A stretch of DNA of 22,073 nt from a virus. Location of the stretch: the IMG/VR virus record IMGVR_UViG_3300044237_000942, positions 1 through 22,073 of that record. One strand, given 5' to 3'. The notes beneath the pieces are model-generated. The model saw only the letters and a list, made by a program, of their open reading frames with translations. It was not told where the DNA came from and made no database searches. Below are positions 6,983-14,944 of this stretch, in pieces; positions within the stretch are counted from its first letter, which is position 1; each line of letters starts with the position of its first letter. The position numbers and the translations under genes are program-made.

Positions 6983-9304
6983 ATGCCATACTTAGGCAAA
7001 TCACCATCACAAGGCGTAAGGACCAGATTTCAGTTTACCCCTAATGCAGGTACAACTGCTATTAATGGTGTTGATGCTAATAATCTTACTCTTTCTTTTA
7101 CCGATGGTAATTACGTAGATGTATACCTTAATGGTGTTATGCTTAAAGCAGGTGTTGATTATAATACTACTACGGCAAATCAGGTAACACTTAGTAGTGG
7201 AACTGTAGCAAGTGATGTTGTTGATATTGTGGTGTATGATACCTTTAGTTTATTTGGTGGCACACTAGAGGGTAATGTTAAAGTAAACAATGGTACGTTT
7301 AATGTAACAGGTGCAGTAGATTTTGATAGTACACTTAATGTAGATGGAGTAGTAACAACTGATGGTGCTACACATGATGGTGACGTAACCTTCACTGGTG
7401 CAAACTACAATGCTGTTTGGGATAAGTCCGATAATGCCCTAGAGTTTGGAGATAATGCCAAAGCTGTTTTTGGTGCAGGAAGTGATTTAATTATTCAACA
7501 TGATGGAAGCAGAAGTATAATACAAGACAATGGTACTGGTAATTTAAGAATACAAGCAAATAATCTTGAACTTAAAAATGCAGATAACTCTCACGACTAT
7601 GTTTTTTGTTCAAATGGTGGTGCAGTAGAACTTTATCACAATAATTCTAAAAAAATAGAAACAACATCTAGTGGTGTTACTGTTAGTGGTTATGCTTATA
7701 TTACGGAAAATTCAGGCACTACACAACTTTATCTAAGATCAAATTACAATAGCACTGGGCCAGCTATACAAGGAGCAACAAATCATCCTTTAATGTTTTT
7801 AACTAATAACAGTGAAAAAATGAGGATAGATAGCTCTGGTCGTGTTGGTATTGGCACAGGTAGTCCTAGTCAATTAATGGAAATAAGTTCTTCATCTGAC
7901 CCTAAAATACGCATAAATAATTCTTCCACTTCTTTATCTGCTAATACAAGCATTGGTGGTCTTGAGTTTAATACAAATGATGCGAGTGAAGGGGGAACAG
8001 GTATTGGCGCAAGTATAGAGGCTAAAGCTTCAGGAAATTTTGGGTCAAATCAACAAGGTCTATACTTAGCTTTTTCTACTCGTGATTCAGGTTCAAGTGA
8101 AACCAACACAGAACGCATGAGGATTGACAGCAGCGGTAATGTTGGTATTGGAGAAACCAGTCCTGACACACTACTTCACATAAGTGGCGCACCTGATAAT
8201 AAAGTAATTACAATGGATCAAAGTGGAAGACAAAGTGCTATAGGCACTTACTTTTCTTCTGGATCAACCGACAGTCGCATTGATTTTTATGTTTCTAATG
8301 GGAATACAGACGGCACTGCAAATAAGAGAGTGTCCATAATGGGTGATGGTCGTGTAGGCATAGGAACAGATTCACCTCAATTTGGTGGAAGTGGTGAAAC
8401 TAGTTTAGACGTTACTGGTCCAATATTATTTCGTGGTGCAATTGTTGCACATCAAACAAATGCTGGAGCTTTAGAATATTCTGGTAATTTATTTAAGATC
8501 AGAGCTTATGGTGCTAGTTCTGGAGATGGAAAAATTTCTTTTCGTGCAGGAGGAGGTGGTGGTTCTACAGATGTAGAAGCAGCTACTATTGATGGTAATG
8601 GAAAACTTATATGTTTTGGTACTGCTGTTGCATATGCTTTAGAAGCACGAAATTCTAATGCAAATCCTTATGGTCAATTTATACAGTTTACAGGAGGCGC
8701 ACCAGATAATAATACAAATCAATTTTTAGCTTGTTCAGATAATTCAACAACAAGATTACAAATAACGGCTGATGGTGACGTACAAAATCACGATAACAGT
8801 TATGGTTCTATTTCTGATGAAAGAATTAAACAAGATATTGTAGATGCTAATTCTCAATGGGATGATATTAAATCAATTAAAGTTAGAAATTTTAAAAAGA
8901 AAGATGATGTTGACCAATATGGTGATAAAGCTTGGACACAAATTGGTGTCATTGCACAAGAGATAGAAACAGTAAGTCCTAAACTTATCAAAGAAAGCTC
9001 ACCTTCTGCTAGTGATATAAAGCACAGTGCAGAGTTTGGAACATTGTATACTAAAGATGATGCTGAAACTCAAGATGCTGTTTTATATACAAGTGATGAT
9101 GAAGAAGTAAAAAGTGGTGATAAAGAAGTAGGAGATATTAAAACTCCATCAACTAAACAAATAGGTGAAGTTAAAGAAATAAAAGAAAATGTAAAAAATG
9201 TAAGTTATTCTGTTCTTTATATGAAGGCAGTTAAAGCCTTGCAAGAAGCAATGACAAGAATAGAAACATTAGAAGATAAAGTAGCTAAATTAGAAGGAGC
9301 TTAA
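6983..9304 (+). CDS. Tail fibre 3 with C-terminal peptidase S74 chaperone
   Basis: 773 residues. The N-terminus (MPYLGKSPSQGVRTRFQFTP to about residue 92, with VDVYLNGVMLKAGVDY) is a start module shared by many marine phage fibres and probably anchors the fibre. Residues about 167-235 hold a recurring module with DLIIQHDGSR, GNLRIQANN and VELYHNNSKKIETTSSGV. The (E/K)xMRI-Gly motif is at 278 and 377, with a variant KRVSIMGDGRVGIG at 448. A Gly-rich part (RAGGGGGSTDVEAATIDGNG) follows. The S74 site is S611-D612 in SDERIK, with Lys 616, the canonical form. The chaperone is long (about 162 residues) because of a charged insert at about 684-739, seen in related S74 domains. It ends YMKAVKALQEAMTRIETLED and KVAKLEGA, a coiled-coil. 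ATG follows the previous TAA directly. Receptor unknown. Confidence 0.87.
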   Translation: MPYLGKSPSQGVRTRFQFTPNAGTTAINGVDANNLTLSFTDGNYVDVYLNGVMLKAGVDYNTTTANQVTLSSGTVASDVVDIVVYDTFSLFGGTLEGNVKVNNGTFNVTGAVDFDSTLNVDGVVTTDGATHDGDVTFTGANYNAVWDKSDNALEFGDNAKAVFGAGSDLIIQHDGSRSIIQDNGTGNLRIQANNLELKNADNSHDYVFCSNGGAVELYHNNSKKIETTSSGVTVSGYAYITENSGTTQLYLRSNYNSTGPAIQGATNHPLMFLTNNSEKMRIDSSGRVGIGTGSPSQLMEISSSSDPKIRINNSSTSLSANTSIGGLEFNTNDASEGGTGIGASIEAKASGNFGSNQQGLYLAFSTRDSGSSETNTERMRIDSSGNVGIGETSPDTLLHISGAPDNKVITMDQSGRQSAIGTYFSSGSTDSRIDFYVSNGNTDGTANKRVSIMGDGRVGIGTDSPQFGGSGETSLDVTGPILFRGAIVAHQTNAGALEYSGNLFKIRAYGASSGDGKISFRAGGGGGSTDVEAATIDGNGKLICFGTAVAYALEARNSNANPYGQFIQFTGGAPDNNTNQFLACSDNSTTRLQITADGDVQNHDNSYGSISDERIKQDIVDANSQWDDIKSIKVRNFKKKDDVDQYGDKAWTQIGVIAQEIETVSPKLIKESSPSASDIKHSAEFGTLYTKDDAETQDAVLYTSDDEEVKSGDKEVGDIKTPSTKQIGEVKEIKENVKNVSYSVLYMKAVKALQEAMTRIETLEDKVAKLEGA

Positions 9305-9306
9305 AC

Positions 9307-9642
9307 ATGGCAGCAACGTGGACAATAACAAGCACTCAATATGACATCAAAGGGTCAAAAGGTGATAATCAAATAACTACATTACATTGGGAATGCACAG
9401 ATAGTGAGGATGTAACAACTGATGGTGAAACTGTAACGCATAGTGGTAGAGTTTATGGTTCAATAGCTATACCAGAACCCTCAGGTACGTTTATAGAATA
9501 CGCAAAAGTAACACATGATAATTGTGTAACTTGGTGTAAAGCTATTATGGGTGATGATCAAGTTAAGGCTTACGAGGATTCAGTACAAAATCAGATAAAT
9601 CTATCAAAAACGCCCACACATGGTAGTGGAAAGCCTTGGTAA
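9307..9642 (+). CDS. Small conserved phage protein between fibres 3 and 4
   Basis: 111 residues beginning MAATWTITSTQYDIKGSKGD, with HWECTDSEDV near residue 29, GSIAIPEPSGTFIEYAKVTH in the middle, and an amphipathic end with CVTWCKAIMG, DDQVKAYEDSVQNQINL and KTPTHGSGKPW. The plan (beta start, W.K..LG, Lys-Thr-Pro near a final Trp) matches small proteins that accompany tail fibres in marine cyanophages, which I believe form a DUF family without known function. Three Cys residues (HWEC, NCVTWC) are unusual for a phage cytoplasmic-phase protein, but no metal site is evident. GAAGGAG at 9293-9299, inside the end of fibre 3, serves as its ribosome binding site. Confidence 0.6.
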   Translation: MAATWTITSTQYDIKGSKGDNQITTLHWECTDSEDVTTDGETVTHSGRVYGSIAIPEPSGTFIEYAKVTHDNCVTWCKAIMGDDQVKAYEDSVQNQINLSKTPTHGSGKPW

Positions 9643-9659
9643 TTTAAAAGGATTTTAAT

Positions 9660-11462
9660 ATGAGTAGAGCCAGAGACATTGCTAATCTACAAAGTGGTGG
9701 CGTTATAAATGACGCTAGTGCAGACCTAGACTTTCGTATTGAGAGTGGTGGTAATGCTAATATGTTATTTGTAGATGGTGGTAACGATGTTTTAGTTATA
9801 GGACAAAACGCACCAGACACTACCATATCAGGTAGTAAACCTGCTTTTCAAGTTATTGGTTCTGGATTTGATGGAATGGCTGCTATAACTAGAAGAGATA
9901 GTGGTGTTTATGGACCAGCCTTAATACTTTCTAAAAGTAAAAGTACAACTCCAGATAATTATTCAATAGTCGCAAATGGTGACACTCTTGGTGGTATTAC
10001 CTTTATTGGTGATGATGGTACAAACCTTGATACTTATGGTGCTACAATACAAGCAGTAGTAGATGGCACACCGGGTGAAAATGATATGCCTACAAGACTT
10101 GTTTTCTCAACAACTGCTGATGGTGCAGCTAGTCCTACTGAACGCATGAGGATAGATAGTTCTGGTAATGTAGGTATTGCCATGACACCAGACAGTGCTG
10201 TTAAGCTAAGTGTAAGTGGTGCAATTGGACCAACAAACGGATCAGAATCTGCACCAACACACACTTTCTATAGTGATGCAGACACTGGAATGTTTAGAGC
10301 TGCTGCAAACACACTTGCATTTGCTACTGGAGGTAGTGAACGTATAAGAGTATTTGCTACAGGTAGTGTAGCTATTGGTAGCGATACACCGGGAATAGGA
10401 AATGATTCAGGCACAGAGTTAACTGTATCTCATGGTACAGAAGCAAGTATAACTATAAGATCAGGAACAAGTAATCATGGAAATATTTATTTTTCTGATG
10501 CTACTTCAGGTACAGCCGAGTATGTAGGATTTATAAGATATAATCATGGTTCTAACTATATGATGTTTCAAACTAATGGATCAGAACGCATGAGGATAAG
10601 TTCTGCAGGTGACGTATCTATAGGAACTTCAGTATCCCCACCAGTAGGTTTAACAATAACAGCAGATGAAGATAATCATGGTGTTAATCTAACGAGACTA
10701 GCAGATAGTGGTAATCCCTCAAATGGAGAAGAATTAGGAAGTTATGCTTGGAATAGTAACGCTGAAGCAAGTAATAGTCTAGCTAGTGCTGAAGCTAAAA
10801 TTACAGCAGTTACTACACAAGCTCATAGTGGAACTGTTGCAGGAACAATAATGAAGTTTTATTGTAAACCAGATGATGTTGGTCCGGGTTCTGCTCCATA
10901 TAATGTAATGAATATGAATGGTTATGCTTTAATGATTAAAGCTACTGCTAACACTACAAATGTATTTGGTGCTTCTAAATTTTTTATTAATGCTGAAAAT
11001 CAAAATAATGGTATGATTATTGATAATGCTAGAGAAAATTATACTGGTTATGGGTTTCAAGCAAATGATAATACAGGAACTAGGTATCCTATGTACATTG
11101 TTAATGGAGATGGAACTAATGTAGGTTCTATTTCAATGACAAGTACTGCTACAGCTTTTAATACTTCTTCTGATTATCGTTTAAAAGAAAATGTTAATTA
11201 TGATTGGGATGCAACTAGTACGATCAAACAATTAAAGCCTTGTAAGTTTAATTTTAAAACAGATACAGATAATACTATTACAGGTTTTTTAGCACATGAA
11301 GCACAATCTGTTGTATCTAATTGTGTAATAGGTGAAAAAGATAAAGTAAACGATAAGGGTAATGCAGAATATCAAAGCATAGACCATAGTAAATTAGTAC
11401 CATTATTAGTAAAAACAATACAAGAACTTGAAGCAAGAATAGCTAAATTAGAAGGAGGTTAG
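9660..11462 (+). CDS. Tail fibre 4 with C-terminal peptidase S74 chaperone
   Basis: 600 residues. It begins MSRARDIANLQSGGVINDAS, a common phage fibre start. The (E)R(M/I)R(I/V)-Gly motif occurs at residues 161, 227 and 309. The second copy lies in the widespread module SDADTGMFRAAANTLAFATG-GSERIRV. A mixed-beta region with YNVMNMNGYALMIKATANTT follows. The S74 site is S504-D505 in SSDYRLKENV, with Lys 509, a canonical match; the chaperone of about 96 residues continues with FLAHEAQSVV and ends LVKTIQELEARIAKLEGG. AAAAGGA before ATG 9660 is the ribosome binding site, after a 17-base gap. The 3' end is identical over 29 bp to the end of fibre 2, though the rest of the two chaperones differs clearly. 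Receptor unknown. Confidence 0.85.
   Translation: MSRARDIANLQSGGVINDASADLDFRIESGGNANMLFVDGGNDVLVIGQNAPDTTISGSKPAFQVIGSGFDGMAAITRRDSGVYGPALILSKSKSTTPDNYSIVANGDTLGGITFIGDDGTNLDTYGATIQAVVDGTPGENDMPTRLVFSTTADGAASPTERMRIDSSGNVGIAMTPDSAVKLSVSGAIGPTNGSESAPTHTFYSDADTGMFRAAANTLAFATGGSERIRVFATGSVAIGSDTPGIGNDSGTELTVSHGTEASITIRSGTSNHGNIYFSDATSGTAEYVGFIRYNHGSNYMMFQTNGSERMRISSAGDVSIGTSVSPPVGLTITADEDNHGVNLTRLADSGNPSNGEELGSYAWNSNAEASNSLASAEAKITAVTTQAHSGTVAGTIMKFYCKPDDVGPGSAPYNVMNMNGYALMIKATANTTNVFGASKFFINAENQNNGMIIDNARENYTGYGFQANDNTGTRYPMYIVNGDGTNVGSISMTSTATAFNTSSDYRLKENVNYDWDATSTIKQLKPCKFNFKTDTDNTITGFLAHEAQSVVSNCVIGEKDKVNDKGNAEYQSIDHSKLVPLLVKTIQELEARIAKLEGG
11430..11458 (+). repeat. 29-bp exact repeat, copy 2 (end of fibre 4)
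   Basis: Identical to 6950-6978. It encodes the last turns of the coiled-coil and carries GAAGGAGG for the next gene (ATG 11464, five bases downstream). Confidence 0.9.
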
Positions 11463-11463
11463 A

Positions 11464-11670
11464 ATGACTGAAGAAGCACAAAATATTATTAATATAGATG
11501 GAAAAGAGTATAATCCTACTGACATGAGTGAAGAGCAAAGATACCTCATAGCTCAAATACGAGATCTACAAACTAAAGCAAACCAGGCTAAGTTTCATTT
11601 AGATCAACAACAAGTAGCGTTAAACTTCTTTACTAATAAACTAATAGAGTCATTAAATAAGAAAGAATAA
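11464..11670 (+). CDS. Small coiled-coil protein, DUF6447-like
   Basis: 68 residues. IINIDGKEYNPTDMSEEQRY (8-27) is followed by one long helix (LIAQIRDLQTKANQAKFHLD..QVALNFFTNKLIESLNKKE). A short INIDGKEY strand before a coiled-coil helix matches a small family in cyanophages and other marine phages that I recall as DUF6447, of unknown function. It is probably oligomeric through the helix. Its start is served by the GAAGGAGG inside fibre 4, and its TAA overlaps ATG 11670. Its place just after a fibre gene suggests a fibre assembly chaperone or adaptor; this is inference. The family label is from memory of the pattern. Confidence 0.6.
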   Translation: MTEEAQNIINIDGKEYNPTDMSEEQRYLIAQIRDLQTKANQAKFHLDQQQVALNFFTNKLIESLNKKE

Positions 11671-12371
11671 TGTTTGGTCATCACTCACTTTCAGAAACAT
11701 CTTTTGCAACTGATGCTATTGATTTATTCTTTACACCAACGGGTGTAAGTGGCACTGGATCAACTTTTGCAAGTGATTATACAATAAACACTAGTTCAAG
11801 TATTTTTGTGCTAGGAACAGAAGGTTTTACGGGAACAGGATCGGCTCCTGTGTTAGGAGCAGATGGTTTAGAAATAACGTTTTCAAAAATTGAATCAGCT
11901 ATTGCAGAACTTGCAGTAGAAAATCAAGCAGCAGCCAATGCTAGTTTTGCCGCTGCTTCTGTTGCGGGCAATGTTCTTTTTCAAAGTCAAGCTTCAGACG
12001 ATTTAATTGATGATTTAAGTTCTGTCCTTTCTTTTTCAGAAACAGATTCAGTATCAGATACTGCAGCGCAAAATACGGCTAACCGTTCTTTATTTGGAGC
12101 TTTAGTTGCAAGTTTAAATGGTGCGGGTATTCAGACAACAAATGTAGGTGTCCAAGGCACAATGGAAATCGGTAGAGTTCTTGTGTGGGGCAATCTTGAA
12201 ATTACACAAGATCCGAGTTATAGTGAAGTTGTACCAAGTCAAACACCAAGTTTTAGTAATGTCACACCAAGTCAAACACCAAGTTTTAGTAATGTCACAC
12301 CAAGTCAAACACCAAGTTACTCTTCAGTAACTCCGAGTCATAGTCCATCTTGGGACCAACAAGAAGCATAG
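11670..12371 (+). CDS. Phage structural protein with C-terminal PSQTPS repeats
   Basis: 233 residues. It begins MFGHHSLSETSFATDAIDLF, with Gly/Thr/Ser-rich strands (about 20-75), an Ala-rich helical part (AIAELAVENQAAANASFAAA, about 88-107) and MEIGRVLVWGNLEITQDPSY near 170-189. From residue 189 it carries three 11-residue repeats of PSQTPSFSNVT type and a partial fourth, ending PSHSPSWDQQEA. Similar proteins with a VWG...DPxY part followed by PSxxPxW repeats occur in uncultured marine phages. The repeat looks like a proline-rich extended stalk with an aromatic residue in each unit, so a flexible or carbohydrate-contacting tail is possible. Function unknown. ATG 11670 overlaps the previous TAA, and eight bases separate its TAG from the last fibre. 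Confidence 0.6.
   Translation: MFGHHSLSETSFATDAIDLFFTPTGVSGTGSTFASDYTINTSSSIFVLGTEGFTGTGSAPVLGADGLEITFSKIESAIAELAVENQAAANASFAAASVAGNVLFQSQASDDLIDDLSSVLSFSETDSVSDTAAQNTANRSLFGALVASLNGAGIQTTNVGVQGTMEIGRVLVWGNLEITQDPSYSEVVPSQTPSFSNVTPSQTPSFSNVTPSQTPSYSSVTPSHSPSWDQQEA
12234..12353 (+). repeat. 33-bp tandem repeat (PSQTPSFSNVT)
   Basis: Units start at 12234, 12267 and 12300, with a partial unit from 12333. Units 1 and 2 are identical in DNA; unit 3 keeps its first 18 bases and then diverges (PSQTPSYSSVT); the last is PSHSPSW. Exact identity of two units suggests recent slippage, so copy number may vary between strains. Confidence 0.9.
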
Positions 12372-12379
12372 GATAGAAA

Positions 12380-14944
12380 ATGAGTACATTTGTTAATGAT
12401 CTAAGATTAGAAGAAATAGGTTCTGGAGAACGTTCTGGTACATGGGGTACAGCTACAAATACGAACTTATCTCTCATAGCGGAAGCTTTCAGTTATGGAA
12501 CTGAAACAATGGGCGATGCTAATACAACGATTACAATGTCAGACGCTGTTAGTGATGAGGTACGTTCTTTATATTTAAAAATAACCTCTAGTGCAGATTT
12601 AACTACGACAAGAGTTGTTACCCTTGCTCCAAATGCTGTTAGTAAGGTTTGGATTATTGAGAATGCTACAAGTGGTAGTCAAATTATAACTATTAAACAA
12701 GGTAGTGGAGCTACAGTAAATATTCCAAATGGTTCTGTAAAAGTTATTGCTACAGATGGTGGTGGCACAAGCGGTGCGGTATTTGATTTATTTACTGATT
12801 TAGATGTAGCAGGAACCTTTGCAGTAGCAGGGAATACCACAGTGGGTGGTACTCTGACCTCTACAGGGGCAGTAACAGCCAATGCTGGTGTATCTATAGA
12901 TAATATAACAATTGATGGTACAGAAATAGACTTATCTTCTGGAGATCTAACACTCGATGTAGCAGGGGATATTGTTCTTAACTCAGATGATGGAATTATC
13001 TTTTTAAAAGATGATACAGCTACTTTTGGATCCTTAAATAATTCAAGTGGTAATTTAATCATTAAATCAGGAACCACAACGGCAGCTACCTTTAGTGGAG
13101 CGAATGTAACTCTCGCAGGTACGGTGGTAACTGGTGGACTAACAACTTTAGGTGGTAATCTTATTATACCTAATGATGGAAATATTGGTTCTGTAGGAGA
13201 TACAGATGCTATTGATATTGATAGCAATGGTGTAGTGACCATGAACCAGATACCCGTATTCAGTGCAGGTATTAACGTATCTGGTGGTACGATTATAGGC
13301 ACATTAGCTACAGCTGCACAGACAAACATAACTTCTGTAGGTGCGTTGGGAGGTGGTAGTATATCTTCTGGCTTTGGAGCAATTGACAATGGAAGTAGTA
13401 ATATTACAACAACAGGTACAATTTCTTTTGGATCCTTGACCGATGGCACAACCACCATAACTAGCGTAGATCAAGATATTTCATCTGTAAGTAGTAGTCA
13501 TGATACTTTAGCAACAGCAAAAGCAATAAAAGCTTACGTAGATAGTCAAACCGTTACGGCAACAGGTCTTAGTGGCATTGGAACTGAAAACGTACATATT
13601 GGAGGAAGTTCATTAGCTAATATTACAAGTGATGCTGTCAGAAATGTTGCTTTTGGACAAGAAGCAGGTACTGCAATAACTTCAGGAGACCTAAATGTTG
13701 CCGTAGGGTATCAAGCTTTACAATCTGCTACAACAGATTCACAACACGTAGCTGTAGGATTAGGTGCATTAGGTAACACTAATCAAGCTACCTCTGGAGA
13801 TGGTCACAATGGAAATGTGGGAGTAGGAACATATGCAGGTGCTACTAACATTACTGGAAGACAACAAGTTTTTGTTGGAACTCGTTCTGGTAGATACATA
13901 CTTGGTGGACAAAATACATCATGTGGTCATGGCGCGTTAGAGGGAGTTTTTAATACTGACACTTCAGATGTTCAACAGTGTGCAGCTGTTGGTTTTAATG
14001 CGTTGTCTGCTATTACTACAGGAGACAGTAATACGGCTGTTGGAGCTAGTGCAGGATCTAAAATAACCACAGGACATTATAATGTTTTAGTTGGACAAGA
14101 AGCTCATGGTCCTACTACAGGAGATAATAATGTAGCTGTAGGTAGAGGAGCTTTAAGTACTAATTTAACATCTGGAGATGATAATGTAGCTATTGGATTT
14201 GAAGCAATGAGATATGTTTCTGGAGCGCAAAATGTAGCTGTAGGGTATCGTGCTTTGCTAGGAAGTTCTAGCACTGCTATGTCTGGATCATCTAATGTTT
14301 GTATTGGTTATAATGCAGGAGGAGGACAAACTGGTAATATAAGTGATAATGTTTATATAGGAGGTAATTCTGGTGCTAATGCAACAAACGAATATAATGT
14401 AGCTATTGGTTTTAGAACTCTTCAAAATGCTACTGGAGAAAAAAATACAGTTATTGGTTGGCAAGCAGGAAATGATATAACTTCAGGTAGTAATTTAACT
14501 TGTGTAGGTTATAACGCAGACCCCTCTTCTAATAGTGCAACTAATCAAATAACTTTAGGTGATGCTAATGTTGCAACTTTAAGATGTAACACTCAAACAA
14601 TAAGTAGTCTATCAGATATAAGAGATAAAAAAGATGTTAAAGATATTGATATTGGATTAGACTTTGTAAATGATCTTCGCCCTGTAAATTTTACTTGGGA
14701 CAGACGAGATGGTTCTATGAATAATATAAAGAGTCAAGGATTTATTGCTCAAGAGGTAGATCAAATTCAACAAAAGCATGATTGTGAAGATTATCTTCAA
14801 GCAGTTATGAAAGAAAATCTTGATAAACTTGAGATGTCTTATGGAAAATTTGTTCCTGTTTTAGTTAGTGCAATTCAAGATCTTTCAAAACAAAATAAAC
14901 AATTAGAAAATCGTATTTTAGAATTGGAGAAAAATAATGTCTAG
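12380..14944 (+). CDS. Tail fibre 5: YadA-head-like beta-roll plus S74 chaperone
   Basis: 854 residues, the longest fibre. The N-terminal module (about 1-135) contains LRLEEIGSGERSGTWGTATN and VWIIENATSG, a start seen in many phage fibres. A beta shaft follows (about 135-400, LDVAGTFAVAGNTTVGGTL onward). Residues about 422-730 carry many repeats of N-V-A-(V/I/F)-G-x-x-A/G type (NVAVGYQAL, NVAVGRGAL, NVAIGFEAM, NVAVGYRAL, NVAIGFRTL), the signature of the left-handed parallel beta-roll of YadA-type trimeric adhesin heads. NQITLGDANVATLRC leads to the S74 site S745-D746 in LSDIRDKKDV, with Lys 750; GFIAQEVDQI and a coiled-coil (LSKQNKQLENRILELEKN) follow. Position 5 of the site is Asp where Leu/Ile is usual. 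It overlaps the next gene by eight bases. Probably a trimeric receptor-binding fibre. Confidence 0.85.
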   Translation: MSTFVNDLRLEEIGSGERSGTWGTATNTNLSLIAEAFSYGTETMGDANTTITMSDAVSDEVRSLYLKITSSADLTTTRVVTLAPNAVSKVWIIENATSGSQIITIKQGSGATVNIPNGSVKVIATDGGGTSGAVFDLFTDLDVAGTFAVAGNTTVGGTLTSTGAVTANAGVSIDNITIDGTEIDLSSGDLTLDVAGDIVLNSDDGIIFLKDDTATFGSLNNSSGNLIIKSGTTTAATFSGANVTLAGTVVTGGLTTLGGNLIIPNDGNIGSVGDTDAIDIDSNGVVTMNQIPVFSAGINVSGGTIIGTLATAAQTNITSVGALGGGSISSGFGAIDNGSSNITTTGTISFGSLTDGTTTITSVDQDISSVSSSHDTLATAKAIKAYVDSQTVTATGLSGIGTENVHIGGSSLANITSDAVRNVAFGQEAGTAITSGDLNVAVGYQALQSATTDSQHVAVGLGALGNTNQATSGDGHNGNVGVGTYAGATNITGRQQVFVGTRSGRYILGGQNTSCGHGALEGVFNTDTSDVQQCAAVGFNALSAITTGDSNTAVGASAGSKITTGHYNVLVGQEAHGPTTGDNNVAVGRGALSTNLTSGDDNVAIGFEAMRYVSGAQNVAVGYRALLGSSSTAMSGSSNVCIGYNAGGGQTGNISDNVYIGGNSGANATNEYNVAIGFRTLQNATGEKNTVIGWQAGNDITSGSNLTCVGYNADPSSNSATNQITLGDANVATLRCNTQTISSLSDIRDKKDVKDIDIGLDFVNDLRPVNFTWDRRDGSMNNIKSQGFIAQEVDQIQQKHDCEDYLQAVMKENLDKLEMSYGKFVPVLVSAIQDLSKQNKQLENRILELEKNNV

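Noticed and set aside
9643-9659. 17-bp gap before fibre 4 as a terminator or promoter
   Set aside because: Only a ribosome binding site (AAAAGGA) is visible; there is no stem or promoter pair.
12679-13458. 259-residue open frame on the - strand
   Set aside because: It lies wholly antisense to fibre 5, and its Val/Pro/Leu-rich product is what the complement of Thr/Asn/Gly-rich repeats produces. No ribosome binding site or recognisable family.
2442-14944. Diversity-generating retroelement acting on the fibres
   Set aside because: No reverse transcriptase, no template/variable repeat pair with adenine-specific changes; differences between repeats are synonymous and not biased to A.
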